Positions 1 to 9,452 of a stretch of DNA of 64,000 nt are shown piece by piece. Location of the stretch: contig CAXHSA010000070.1 of the NCBI GenBank assembly GCA_964019055.1, positions 41,599 through 105,598 of the forward strand, in the 5' to 3' direction. Under the pieces are notes generated by a model. The model was not told the origin of the DNA. It searched no databases and saw only the letters and a list, made by a program, of their open reading frames with translations. Every line of letters begins with the position of its first letter. Within the stretch, counting starts at the first letter, position 1. The position numbers were made by a program, and so were the translations under genes. Source of the stretch: Anthopleura xanthogrammica (taxonomy: Eukaryota; Cnidaria; Anthozoa; Actiniaria; Actiniidae).

Positions 1-130
1 GCATCGTTCCTCAGAAATCGAACTCTTCCGTAGAAATTACGTTGACTCTTCCGTAGAAATTACGTTGACTTTTCCGTAGAAATTACGTTGACTCTTCCGT
101 GGAAATATGAACGACTTCCGTAGAAATCTC
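1..130. repeat. 23-bp minisatellite, about 3 good and 2-3 degenerate copies
   Basis: Three nearly identical 23-bp units lie at 22-44, 45-67 and 68-90. Each begins ACTCTTCCGTAGAAATTACG; the third has one C-to-T change. A diverged unit follows at 91-113 and a shortened one at 114-130, both keeping CTTCCGT(A/G)GAAAT. The first 21 bases look like another decayed copy (GTTCCTCAGAAATCGA). The repeat is unrelated to the 329-bp satellite further right and runs off the left edge, so its full length is unknown. From 131 to 178 I see nothing recognisable. Confidence 0.85.
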
Positions 131-178
131 AAATGCATGCGCGAGCATGTGCCCCAACGGAGAGTACTAGTGGGACTG

Positions 179-203
179 GATACCAGTCGTGGACAAGATG
201 GCG
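179..203 (+). repeat. Left arm of a perfect 25-bp inverted repeat
   Basis: Bases 179-203 are the exact reverse complement of 378-402, with 174 bp between the arms. The arm contains the ATG at 198 that opens the integrase-like relic. A further 7-bp match (159-165 with 405-411) lies just outside the arms if a gap of about 13 bases on the left side is allowed; that extension may be chance. No target-site duplication is evident outside the arms. Confidence 0.9.
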
Positions 204-352
204 GACGAGGATGAACTAAGAAATGTTGTCAGCCATTATTTCCATAACGGGTATCAAAATGACGTTATCCTACAATTTTTGAGCGAGTACCACGGAATAT
301 ATATAAGTTTGAGCACATTGAAAGACGACTGAAAGATTATGGTCTTCCATAA
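198..352 (+). pseudogene. Broken 5' end of a possible transposon-derived integrase-type gene (N-terminal helix-turn-helix)
   Basis: An ATG at 198 opens 44 codons ending at TGA 330-332. The peptide begins MADEDELRNVVSHYF and contains ILQFLSEYHG and ISLSTLK. This pattern resembles the N-terminal helix-turn-helix of integrase-core proteins that are abundant in cnidarian and fish genomes, where a conserved 'SLRTLxRRL..GL' stretch follows. Here the expected continuation (RRLKDYGLP, 323-349) is present but in another frame, which fits loss of a single base near 320. That frame stops at TAA 350-352. Only about 50 residues remain; no catalytic core is present in the window. The start codon lies inside the left arm of the inverted repeat. 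Recognition is from memory of the family pattern and could be wrong; the frameshift reading is an inference that depends on it. Confidence 0.45.
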
Positions 353-377
353 CTTGGACTCCACATTCTTTACAAAA

Positions 378-402
378 CGCCATCTTGTCCACGACTGGTA
401 TC
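378..402 (-). repeat. Right arm of the 25-bp inverted repeat
   Basis: This is the exact reverse complement of 179-203. It sits directly against the first recognisable residues of the LINE reverse-transcriptase fragment (from about 404). It therefore marks a junction between two element fragments rather than a clean transposon end. It could be a terminal inverted repeat, or a fold-back left by an insertion or template-switch event; the sequence alone does not decide. Confidence 0.9.
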
Positions 403-403
403 A

Positions 404-736
404 CACTCTCCACCGTTATATAAAAACCTATGTATACTACAATTTAAGGATGTTGTCTTTAGCCAAATTGCACTCTTGATGTACGACTACTACAACAATA
501 CACTCCCTCCTGCTTTTCTCAACTACTTCCAACCTGTATGTAATGTACACTCTTACCAAACACGTCACTCTCTCTTTAATTTTGCAGTTCCACGCATTTC
601 CACTAATTATGGTAGATATTCTTTGAGTTATCATGGCACTAAAGTCTGGAACTCATTGGAAAATTCGATAAAAAATCTTCCCAGAAAAGAGTTTCAGAAA
701 AAAATTAAAAGCAATTGTTTTCTTACCTATACTTAA
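404..736 (+). pseudogene. C-terminal fragment of LINE reverse transcriptase (ORF2 end)
   Basis: The frame is open from 353 to the TAA at 734-736, but family-like sequence begins near 404, giving 110 residues. Landmarks in order: PLYKNLCIL at the start, LMYDYYNNTLPPAF, VHSYQTR, VPRISTNYG, YHGTKVWNSL and a basic end around FQKKIKS. This order ('MYK..N.LLPP', 'H.YNTR', 'R.NYG..S..Y.G...WNSLP..IK') is the hallmark tail downstream of the RT domain in many invertebrate LINEs. The RT catalytic core itself is absent, so the piece cannot be functional. The reading frame is intact to its natural stop, which suggests a fairly recent insertion. A TTG at 476 could be called as a start, but it lies in the middle of the homologous stretch and is not a real start. 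Confidence 0.8.
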
Positions 737-841
737 TTCGACTTACTAAAATAATCTTCTGTTAAATGTTCTTTACTCCATTTTGCTGTTTAGAGAAATG
801 GGTCTTTTCCAAAATACTCATTTCTCTTTTAAAAACCTAAT

Positions 842-880
842 GGTGAGCTGGCTCGATAACGTAAGTTCCCCTAGCTCGCC
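842..880 (+). other. Hairpin in the LINE 3' UTR
   Basis: GGTGAGCTGG (842-851) can pair with CTAGCTCGCC (871-880). As RNA this gives a 10-bp stem with two G-U wobbles and a 19-nt loop. It is GC-rich in an otherwise AT-rich UTR. In several LINE clades a 3' stem-loop is recognised by the element's own reverse transcriptase; that role is inferred here from position. Confidence 0.5.
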
Positions 881-972
881 GGCACTATTTACATATATTT
901 TCTTTAGTTATTTTCATACTAAAAATCTAGTTAAATCTTTTGATATTAAGTATAATAATATTAGTAACAATA

Positions 973-992
973 TATCAAATGTATCAAATGTA
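973..992 (+). repeat. Short 9-bp direct repeat near the LINE 3' end
   Basis: TATCAAATG occurs twice in tandem (973-981, 982-990), followed by TA. CR1/L2-like LINEs end in short tandem repeats rather than poly(A), so this may mark the true 3' terminus. Two copies are few, and chance in AT-rich sequence is possible. Confidence 0.35.
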
Positions 993-1013
993 TATTTAAC
1001 AGCGAATGTATTT

Positions 1014-1342
1014 ACAGTTTTTTTGACCAAAAAGCACCTTTTCTCAGCCAAAACCCCATTTTTTTTCGCCAAAACGTCGTGTTTTTATCTTGTGAGGTCT
1101 TTTCAGGAGCAAAAAGTGGTGGTTTCAGCAAACAGGTCCTACCGTCAGCGAAAAACCTAGTTTTGAGAGCCAAAATGGCCATTTTTCAGTTTTTTGGGCT
1201 AAAAAGGTTTTTTTTCTAGCAAAACAGTGTTTTTGACACCCAAAATGTGCTTTTCTCGCCCAAAAGGTGCGTTTAGCAGTGAAAAAGTGGTGTTTTGGGC
1301 CAAAGAAAATTCTCAGCAAAATTCCAATTTTGTCAGCAAAAA
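1014..1342. repeat. First (boundary) satellite monomer, representative internal map
   Basis: This boundary copy matches the common form throughout. It is built of degenerate 20-21 bp subrepeats of the type (C/G)CC-AAAA-N5-TTTT-N5. Tract centres are T at 1021, A 1031, T 1040, A 1051, T 1062, A 1072 and T 1084, then A 1153, T 1162, A 1173, T 1184, T 1192, A 1203, T 1211, A 1222, T 1232, A 1243, T 1252, A 1263, T 1273, A 1284 and T 1294. The mean step from 1153 to 1294 is about 10.1 bp. Roughly 1085-1150 is the least regular part and holds the more complex sequence (CTTGTGAGG, CAGGTCCTACCGTCAGCG). Read on the minus strand, the subrepeats translate as F-(F/W)-x-x-K-x-x heptads, confirming a 21-bp ancestral unit. 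Confidence 0.9.
1172..1185. repeat. 14-bp perfect palindrome AAAATGGCCATTTT, present in nearly every monomer
   Basis: The palindrome is shown here in the first monomer and recurs every 329 bp. It carries GCCAT on both strands, the core recognised by YY1/Pho-type zinc fingers, but nothing shows that such a protein binds. Variants break it in a few copies: ATGGTTATTTTT in the monomer starting 18665, and GCCATTGTTCAG in several copies at 41-46 kb. Confidence 0.8.
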
Positions 1343-4300
1343 ACAGTTTTTTTGACCAAAAAGCACCTTTTCTCAGCCAAAACCCCATTTTTTTTCGCCA
1401 AAACGTCGTGTTTTTATCTTGTGAGGTCTTTTCAGGAGCAAAAAGTGGTGGTTTCAGCAAACAGGTCCTACCGTCAGCGAAAAACCTAGTTTTGAGAGCC
1501 AAAATGGCCATTTTTCAGTTTTTTGGGCTAAAAAGGTTTTTTTTCTAGCAAAACAGTGTTTTTGACACCCAAAATGTGCTTTTCTCGCCCAAAAGGTGCG
1601 TTTAGCAGTGAAAAAGTGGTGTTTTGGGCCAAAGAAAATTCTCAGCAAAATTCCAATTTTGTCAGCAAAAAACAGTTTTTTGGACCAAAAAGCACCTTTT
1701 CTCAGCCAAAACCCCATTTTTTTTCGCCAAAACGTCGTGTTGTTATCTTGTGAGGTCTTTTCAGGAGCAAAAAGTGGTGGTTTCAGCAAACAGGTCCTAC
1801 CGTCAGCGAAAAACCTAGTTTTGAGAGCCAAAATGGCCATTTTTCAGTTTTTTGGGCTAAAAAGGTTTTTTTTCTAGCAAAACAGTGTTTTTGACACCCA
1901 AAATGTGCTTTTCTCGCCCAAAAGGTGCGTTTAGCAGTGAAAAAGTGGTGTTTTGGGCCAAAGAAAATTCTCAGCAAAATTCCAATTTTGTCAGCAAAAA
2001 ACAGTTTTTTGGACCAAAAAGCACCTTTTCTCAGCCAAAACCCCATTTTTTTTCGCCAAAACGTCGTGTTTTTATCTTGTGAGGTATTTTCAGGAGCAAA
2101 AAGTGGTGGTTTCAGCAAACAGGTCCTACCGTCAGCGAAAAACCTAGTTTTGAGAGCCAAAATGGCCATTTTTCAGTTTTTTGGGCTAAAAAGGTTTTTT
2201 TTCTAGCAAAACAGTGTTTTTGACACCCAAAATGTGCTTTTCTCGCCCAAAAGGTGCGTTTAGCAGTGAAAAAGTGGTGTTTTGGGCCAAAGAAAATTCT
2301 CAGCAAAATTCCAATTTTGTCAGCAAAAAACAGTTTTTTGGACCAAAAAGCACCTTTTCTCAGCCAAAACCCCATTTTTTTTCGCCAAAACGTCGTGTTT
2401 TTATCTTGTGAGGTCTTTTCAGGAGCAAAAAGTGGTGGTTTCAGCAAACAGGTCCTACCGTCAGCGAAAAACCTAGTTTTGAGAGCCAAAATGGCCATTT
2501 TTCAGTTTTTTGGGCTAAAAAGGTTTTTTTTCTAGCAAAACAGTGTTTTTGACACCCAAAATGTGCTTTTCTCGCCCAAAAGGTGCGTTTAGCAGTGAAA
2601 AAGTGGTGTTTTGGGCCAAAGAAAATTCTCAGCAAAATTCCAATTTTGTCAGCAAAAAACAGTTTTTTGGACCAAAAAGCACCTTTTCTCAGCCAAAACC
2701 CCATTTTTTTTCGCCAAAACGTCGTGTTTTTATCTTGTGAGGTCTTTTCAGGAGCAAAAAGTGGTGGTTTCAGCAAACAGGTCCTACCGTCAGCGAAAAA
2801 CCTAGTTTTGAGAGCCAAAATGGCCATTTTTCAGTTTTTTGGGCTAAAAAGGTTTTTTTTCTAGCAAAACAGTGTTTTTGACACCCAAAATGTGCTTTTC
2901 TCGCCCAAAAGGTGCGTTTAGCAGTGAAAAAGTGGTGTTTTGGGCCAAAGAAAATTCTCAGCAAAATTCCAATTTTGTCAGCAAAAAACAGTTTTTTGGA
3001 CCAAAAAGCACCTTTTCTCAGCCAAAACCCCATTTTTTTTCGCCAAAACGTCGTGTTTTTATCTTGTGAGGTCTTTTCAGGAGCAAAAAGTGGTGGTTTC
3101 AGCAAACAGGTCCTACCGTCAGCGAAAAACCTAGTTTTGAGAGCCAAAATGGCCATTTTTCAGTTTTTTGGGCTAAAAAGGTTTTTTTTCTAGCAAAACA
3201 GTGTTTTTGACACCCAAAATGTGCTTTTCTCGCCCAAAAGGTGCGTTTAGCAGTGAAAAAGTGGTGTTTTGGGCAAAAGAAAATTCTCAGCAAAATTCCA
3301 ATTTTGTCAGCAAAAAACAGTTTTTTGGACCAAAAAGCACCTTTTCTCAGCCAAAACCCCATTTTTTTTCGCCAAAACGTCGTGTTTTTATCTTGTGAGG
3401 TCTTTTCAGGAGCAAAAAGTGGTGGTTTCAGCAAACAGGTCCTACCGTCAGCGAAAAACCTAGTTTTGAGAGCCAAAATGGCCATTTTTCAGTTTTTTGG
3501 GCTAAAAAGGTTTTTTTTCTAGCAAAACAGTGTTTTTGACACCCAAAATGTGCTTTTCTCGCCCAAAAGGTGCGTTTAGCAGTGAAAAAGTGGTGTTTTG
3601 GGCCAAAGAAAATTCTCAGCAAAATTCCAATTTTGTCAGCAAAAAACAGTTTTTTGGACCAAAAAGCACCTTTTCTCAGCCAAAACCCCATTTTTTTTCG
3701 CCAAAACGTCGTGTTTTTATCTTGTGAGGTCTTTTCAGGAGCAAAAAGTGGTGGTTTCAGCAAACAGGTCCTACCGTCAGCGAAAAACCTAGTTTTGAGA
3801 GCCAAAATGGCCATTTTTCAGTTTTTTGGGCTAAAAAGGTTTTTTTTCTAGCAAAACAGTGTTTTTGACACCCAAAATGTGCTTTTCTCGCCCAAAAGGT
3901 GCGTTTAGCAGTGAAAAAGTGGTGTTTTGGGCCAAAGAAAATTCTCAGCAAAATTCCAATTTTGTCAGCAAAAAACAGTTTTTTGGACCAAAAAGCACCT
4001 TTTCTCAGCCAAAACCCCATTTTTTTTCGCCAAAACGTCGTGTTTTTCTCTTGTGAGGTCTTTTCAGGAGCAAAAAGTGGTGGTTTCAGCAAACAGGTCC
4101 TACCGTCAGCGAAAAACCTAGTTTTGAGAGCCAAAATGGCCATTTTTCAGTTTTTTGGGCTAAAAAGGTTTTTTTTCTAGCAAAACAGTGTTTTTGACAC
4201 CCAAAATGTGCTTTTCTCGCCCAAAAGGTGCGTTTAGCAGTGAAAAAGTGGTGTTTTGGGCCAAAGAAAATTCTCAGCAAAATTCCAATTTTGTCAGCAA

Positions 4301-7300
4301 AAAACAGTTTTTTGGACCAAAAAGCACCTTTTCTCAGCCAACACCCCATTTTTTTTCGCCAAAACGTCGTGTTTTTATCTTGTGAGGTCTTTTCAGGAGC
4401 AAAAAGTGGTGGTTTCAGCAAACAGGTCCTACCGTCAGCGAAAAACCTAGTTTTGAGAGCCAAAATGGCCATTTTTCAGTTTTTTGGGCTAAAAAGGTTT
4501 TTTTTCTAGCAAAACAGTGTTTTTGACACCCAAAATGTGCTTTTCTCGCCCAAAAGGTGCGTTTAGCAGTGAAAAAGTGGTGTTTTGGGCCAAAGAAAAT
4601 TCTCAGCAAAATTCCAATTTTGTCAGCAAAAAACAGTTTTTTGGACCAAAAAGCACCTTTTCTCAGCCAAAACCCCATTTTTTTTCGCCAAAACGTCGTG
4701 TTTTTATCTTGTGAGGTCTTTTCAGGAGCAAAAAGTGGTGGTTTCAGCAAACAGGTCCTACCGTCAGCGAAAAACCTAGTTTTGAGAGCCAAAATGGCCA
4801 TTTTTCAGTTTTTTGGGCTAAAAAGGTTTTTTTTCTAGCAAAACAGTGTTTTTGACACCCAAAATGTGCTTTTCTCGCCCAAAAGGTGCGTTTAGCAGTG
4901 AAAAAGTGGTGTTTTGGGCCAAAGAAAATTCTCAGCAAAATTCCAATTTTGTCAGCAAAAAACAGTTTTTTGGACCAAAAAGCACCTTTCCTCAGCCAAA
5001 ACCCCATTTTTTTTCGCCAAAACGTCGTGTTTTTATCTTGTGAGGTCTTTTCAGGAGCAAAAAGTGGTGGTTTCAGCAAACAGGTCCTACCGTCAGCGAA
5101 AAACCTAGTTTTGAGAGCCAAAATGGCCATTTTTCAGTTTTTTGGGCTAAAAAGGTTTTTTTTCTAGCAAAACAGTGTTTTTGACACCCAAAATGTGCTT
5201 TTCTCGCCCAAAAGGTGCGTTTAGCAGTGAAAAAGTGGTGTTTTGGGCCAAAGAAAATTCTCAGCAAAATTCCAATTTTGTCAGCAAAAAACAGTTTTTT
5301 GGACCAAAAAGCACCTTTTCTCAGCCAAAACCCCATTTTTTTTCGCCAAAACGTCGTGTTTTTATCTTGTGAGGTCTTTTCAGGAGCAAAAAGTGGTGGT
5401 TTCAGCAAACAGGTCCTACCGTCAGCGAAAAACCTAGTTTTGAGAGCCAAAATGGCCATTTTTCAGTTTTTTGGGCTAAAAAGGTTTTTTTTCTAGCAAA
5501 ACAGTGTTTTTGACACCCAAAATGTGCTTTTCTCGCCCAAAAGGTGCGTTTAGCAGTGAAAAAGTGGTGTTTTGGGCCAAAGAAAATTCTCAGCAAAATT
5601 CCAATTTTGTCAGCAAAAAACAGTTTTTTGGACCAAAAAGCACCTTTTCTCAGCCAAAACCCCATTTTTTTTCGCCAAAACGTCGTGTTTTTATCTTGTG
5701 AGGTCTTTTCAGGAGCAAAAAGTGGTGGTTTCAGCAAACAGGTCCTACCGTCAGCGAAAAACCTAGTTTTGAGAGCCAAAATGGCCATTTTTCAGTTTTT
5801 TGGGCTAAAAAGGTTTTTTTTCTAGCAAAACAGTGTTTTTGACACCCAAAATGTGCTTTTCTCGCCCAAAAGGTGCGTTTAGCATTGAAAAAGTGGTGTT
5901 TTGGGCCAAAGAAAATTCTCAGCAAAATTCCAATTTTGTCAGCAAAAAACAGTTTTTTGGACCAAAAAGCACCTTTTCTCAGCCAAAACCCCATTTTTTT
6001 TCGCCAAAACGTCGTGTTTTTATCTTGTGAGGTCTTTTCAGGAGCAAAAAGTGGTGGTTTCAGCAAACAGGTCCTACCGTCAGCGAAAAACCTAGTTTTG
6101 AGAGCCAAAATGGCCATTTTTCAGTTTTTTGGGCTAAAAAGGTTTTTTTTCTAGCAAAACAGTGTTTTTGACACCCAAAATGTGCTTTTCTCGCCCAAAA
6201 GGTGCGTTTAGCAGTGAAAAAGTGGTGTTTTGGGCCAAAGAAAATTCTCAGCAAAATTCCAATTTTGTCAGCAAAAAACAGTTTTTTGGACCAAAAAGCA
6301 CCTTTTCTCAGCCAAAACCCCATTTTTTTTCGCCAAAACGTCGTGTTTTTCTCTTGTGAGGTCTTTTCAGGAGCAAAAAGTGGTGGTTTCAGCAAACAGG
6401 TCCTACCGTCAACGAAAAACCTAGTTTTGAGAGCCAAAATGGCCATTTTTCAGTTTTTTGGGCTAAAAAGGTTTTTTTTCTAGCAAAACAGTGTTTTTGA
6501 CACCCAAAATGTGCTTTTCTCGCCCAAAAGGTGCGTTTAGCAGTGAAAAAGTGGTGTTTTGGGCCAAAGAAAATTCTCAGCAAAATTCCAATTTTGTCAG
6601 CAAAAAACAGTTTTTTGGACCAAAAAGCACCTTTTCTCAGCCAAAACCCCATTTTTTTTCGCCAAAACGTCGTGTTTTTATCTTGTGAGGTCTTTTTTCA
6701 GGAGCAAAAAGTGGTGGTTTCAGCAAACAGGTCCTACCGTCAGCGAAAAACCTAGTTTTGAGAGCCAAAATGGCCATTTTTCAGTTTTTTGGGCTAAAAA
6801 GGTTTTTTTTCTAGCAAAACAGTGTTTTTGACACCCAAAATGTGCTTTTCTCGCCCAAAAGGTGCGTTTAGCAGTGAAAAAGTGGTGTTTTGGGCCAAAG
6901 AAAATTCTCAGCAAAATTCCAATTTTGTCAGCAAAAAAAAGTTTTTTTGACCAAAAAGCACCTTTTCTCAGCCAAAACCCCATTTTTTTTCGCCAAAACG
7001 TCGTGTTTTTATCTTGTGAGGTCTTTTCAGGAGCAAAAAGTGGTGGTTTCAGCAAACAGGTCCTACCGTCAGCGAAAAACCTAGTTTTGAGAGCCAAAAT
7101 GGCCATTTTTCAGTTTTTTGGGCTAAAAAGGTTTTTTTTCTAGCAAAACAGTGTTTTTGACACCCAAAATGTGCTTTTCTCGCCCAAAAGGTGCGTTTAG
7201 CAGTGAAAAAGTGGTATTTTGGGCCAAAGAAAATTCTCAGCAAAATTCCAATTTTGTCAGCAAAAAACAGTTTTTTGGACCAAAAAGCACCTTTTCTCAG

Positions 7301-8795
7301 CCAAAACCCCATTTTTTTTCGCCAAAACGTCGTGTTTTTATCTTGTGAGGTCTTTTCAGGAGCAAAAAGTGGTGGTTTCAGCAAACAGGTCCTACCGTCA
7401 GCGAAAAACCTAGTTTTGAGAGCCAAAATGGCCATTTTTCAGTTTTTTGGGCTAAAAAGGTTTTTTTTCTAGCAAAACAGTGTTTTTGACACCCAAAATG
7501 TGCTTTTCTCGCCCAAAAGGTGCGTTTAGCAGTGAAAAAGTGGTGTTTTGGGCCAAAGAAAATTCTCAGCAAAATTCCAATTTTGTCAGCAAAAAACAGT
7601 TTTTTGGACCAAAAAGCACCTTTTCTCAGCCAAAACCCCATTTTTTTTCGCCAAAACGTCGTGTTTTTATCTTGTGAGGTCTTTTCAGGAGCAAAAAGTG
7701 GTGGTTTCAGCAAACAGGTCCTACCGTCAGCGAAAAACCTAGTTTTGAGAGCCAAAATGGCCATTTTTCAGTTTTTTGGGCTAAAAAGGTTTTTTTTCTA
7801 GCAAAACAGTGTTTTTGACACCCAAAATGTGCTTTTCTCGCCCAAAAGGTGCGTTTAGCAGTGAAAAAGTGGTGTTTTGGGCCAAAGAAAATTCTCAGCA
7901 AAATTCCAATTTTGTCAGCAAAAAACAGTTTTTTGGACCAAAAAGCACCTTTTCTCAGCCAAAACCCCATTTTTTTTCGCCAAAACGTCGTGTTTTTCTC
8001 TTGTGAGGTCTTTTCAGGAGCAAAAAGTGGTGGTTTCAGCAAACAGGTCCTACCGTCAGCGAAAAACCTAGTTTTGAGAGCCAAAATGGCCATTTTTCAG
8101 TTTTTTGGGCTAAAAAGGTTTTTTTTCTAGCAAAACAGTGTTTTTGACACCCAAAATGTGCTTTTCTCGCCCAAAAGGTGCGTTTAGCAGTGAAAAAGTG
8201 GTGTTTTGGGCCAAAGAAAATTCTCAGCAAAATTCCAATTTTGTCAGCAAAAAACAGTTTTTTGGACCAAAAAGCACCTTTTCTCAGCCAAAACCCCATT
8301 TTTTTTCGCCAAAACGTCGTGTTTTTATCTTGTGAGGTCTTTTCAGGAGCAAAAAGTGGTGGTTTCAGCAAACAGGTCCTACCGTCAGCGAAAAACCTAG
8401 TTTTGAGAGCCAAAATGGCCATTTTTCAGTTTTTTGGGCTAAAAAGGTTTTTTTTCTAGCAAAACAGTGTTTTTGACACCCAAAATGTGCTTTTCTCGCC
8501 CAAAAGGTGCGTTTAGCAGTGAAAAAGTGGTGTTTTGGGCCAAAGAAAATTCTCAGCAAAATTCCAATTTTGTCAGCAAAAAACAGTTTTTTGGACCAAA
8601 AAGCACCTTTTCTCAGCCAAAACCCCATTTTTTTTCGCCAAAACGTCGTGTTTTTATCTTGTGAGGTCTTTTCAGGAGCAAAAAGTGGTGGTTTCAGCAA
8701 ACAGGTCCTATCGTCAGCGAAAAACCTAGTTTTGAGAGCCAAAATGGCCATTTTTCAGTTTTTTGGGCTAAAAAGGTTTTTTTTCTAGCAAAACA

Positions 8796-9452
8796 GTGTT
8801 TTTGACACCCAAAATGTGCTTTTCTCGCCCAAAAGGTGCGTTTAGCAGTGAAAAAGTGGTGTTTTGGGCCAAAGAAAATTCTCAGCAAAATTCCAATTTT
8901 GTCAGCAAAAAACAGTTTTTTGGACCAAAAAGCACCTTTTCTCAGCTAAAACCCCATTTTTTTTGCCAACACGTCGTGTTTTTATCTTGTGAGGTCTTTT
9001 CAGGAGCAAAAAGTGGTGGTTTCACCAAACAGGTCCTACCGTCAGCGAAAAACCTAGTTTTGAGAGCCAAAATGGCCATTTTTCAGTTTTTTGGGCTAAA
9101 AAGGTTTTTTTTCTAGCAAAACAGTGTTTTTGACACCCAAAATGTGCTTTTCTCGCCCAAAAGGTGCGTTTAGCAGTGAAAAAGTGGTGTTTTGGGCCAA
9201 AGAAAATTCTCAGCAAAATTCCAATTTTGTCAGCAAAAAACAGTTTTTTGGACCAAAAAGCACCTTTTCTCAGCTAAAACCCCATTTTTTTTGCCAACAC
9301 GTCGTGTTTTTATCTTGTGAGGTCTTTTCAGGAGCAAAAAGTGGTGGTTTCAGCAAACAGGTCCTACCGTCAGCGAAAAACCTAGTTTTGAGAGCCAAAA
9401 TGGCCATTTTTCAGTTTTTTGGGCTAAAAAGGTTTTTTTTTCTAGCAAAACA
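8796..9452. repeat. Adjacent pair of monomers sharing a four-change haplotype
   Basis: Monomers at 8796 and 9124 both read CAGCTAAAACC and TTTTGCCAACACGTC where other copies read CAGCCAAAACC and TTTTCGCCAAAACGTC. Both lack the C of the TTTTCG stretch. I see this combination in no other copy, so one of the two was most simply made by tandem duplication of the other. Confidence 0.75.

Larger units (their letters stand above)
404..993 (+). mobile_element. 5'-truncated non-LTR retrotransposon (LINE, possibly CR1/L2/Jockey-like), 3' end
   Basis: The fragment holds the C-terminal end of the reverse-transcriptase ORF (404-736), followed by about 260 bp of AT-rich 3' UTR. The UTR has one stable-looking hairpin (842-880) and two copies plus of a 9-bp unit (973-992). 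Truncation at the 5' side is the usual outcome of target-primed reverse transcription. A hairpin and short terminal repeats in place of a poly(A) tail are known from CR1/L2-type elements, so that assignment is suggested but not proven. The 3' limit is uncertain: it could lie anywhere between about 993 and the satellite junction at 1014. Confidence 0.65.
737..1013 (+). other. LINE 3' UTR and junction sequence
   Basis: This is AT-rich sequence between the RT stop codon and the first satellite base. It contains the hairpin at 842-880 and the 9-bp repeat at 973-992; no gene is visible. An open frame from 783 to 1160 crosses into the satellite and is not credible. The last 20 bases (994-1013) belong clearly to neither the LINE nor the satellite. 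Confidence 0.6.

Noticed and set aside
135..148. GCATGC-rich palindromic stretch
   Set aside because: Too short and imperfect to call a regulatory site or hairpin.
437..634. 65-codon minus-strand frame
   Set aside because: It is the antisense shadow of the LINE reverse-transcriptase fragment.
1058..1080. CENP-B box candidate around TTTTCGCCAAAACGTCG
   Set aside because: TTCG and the central A fit, but only one of the four CGGG positions matches, so the essential core is not met.
783..1160. 125-codon plus-strand frame
   Set aside because: It begins in the LINE 3' UTR and runs across the junction into the first satellite monomer; it is a chimera with no protein-like conservation.
1125..1511. 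128-codon minus-strand frame repeated in most monomers, considered as a real repeated gene
   Set aside because: It is longer than one monomer and overlaps its own next copy. The 329-bp period shifts frame each time, several other frames are equally open, and there is no sign of codon-level selection.
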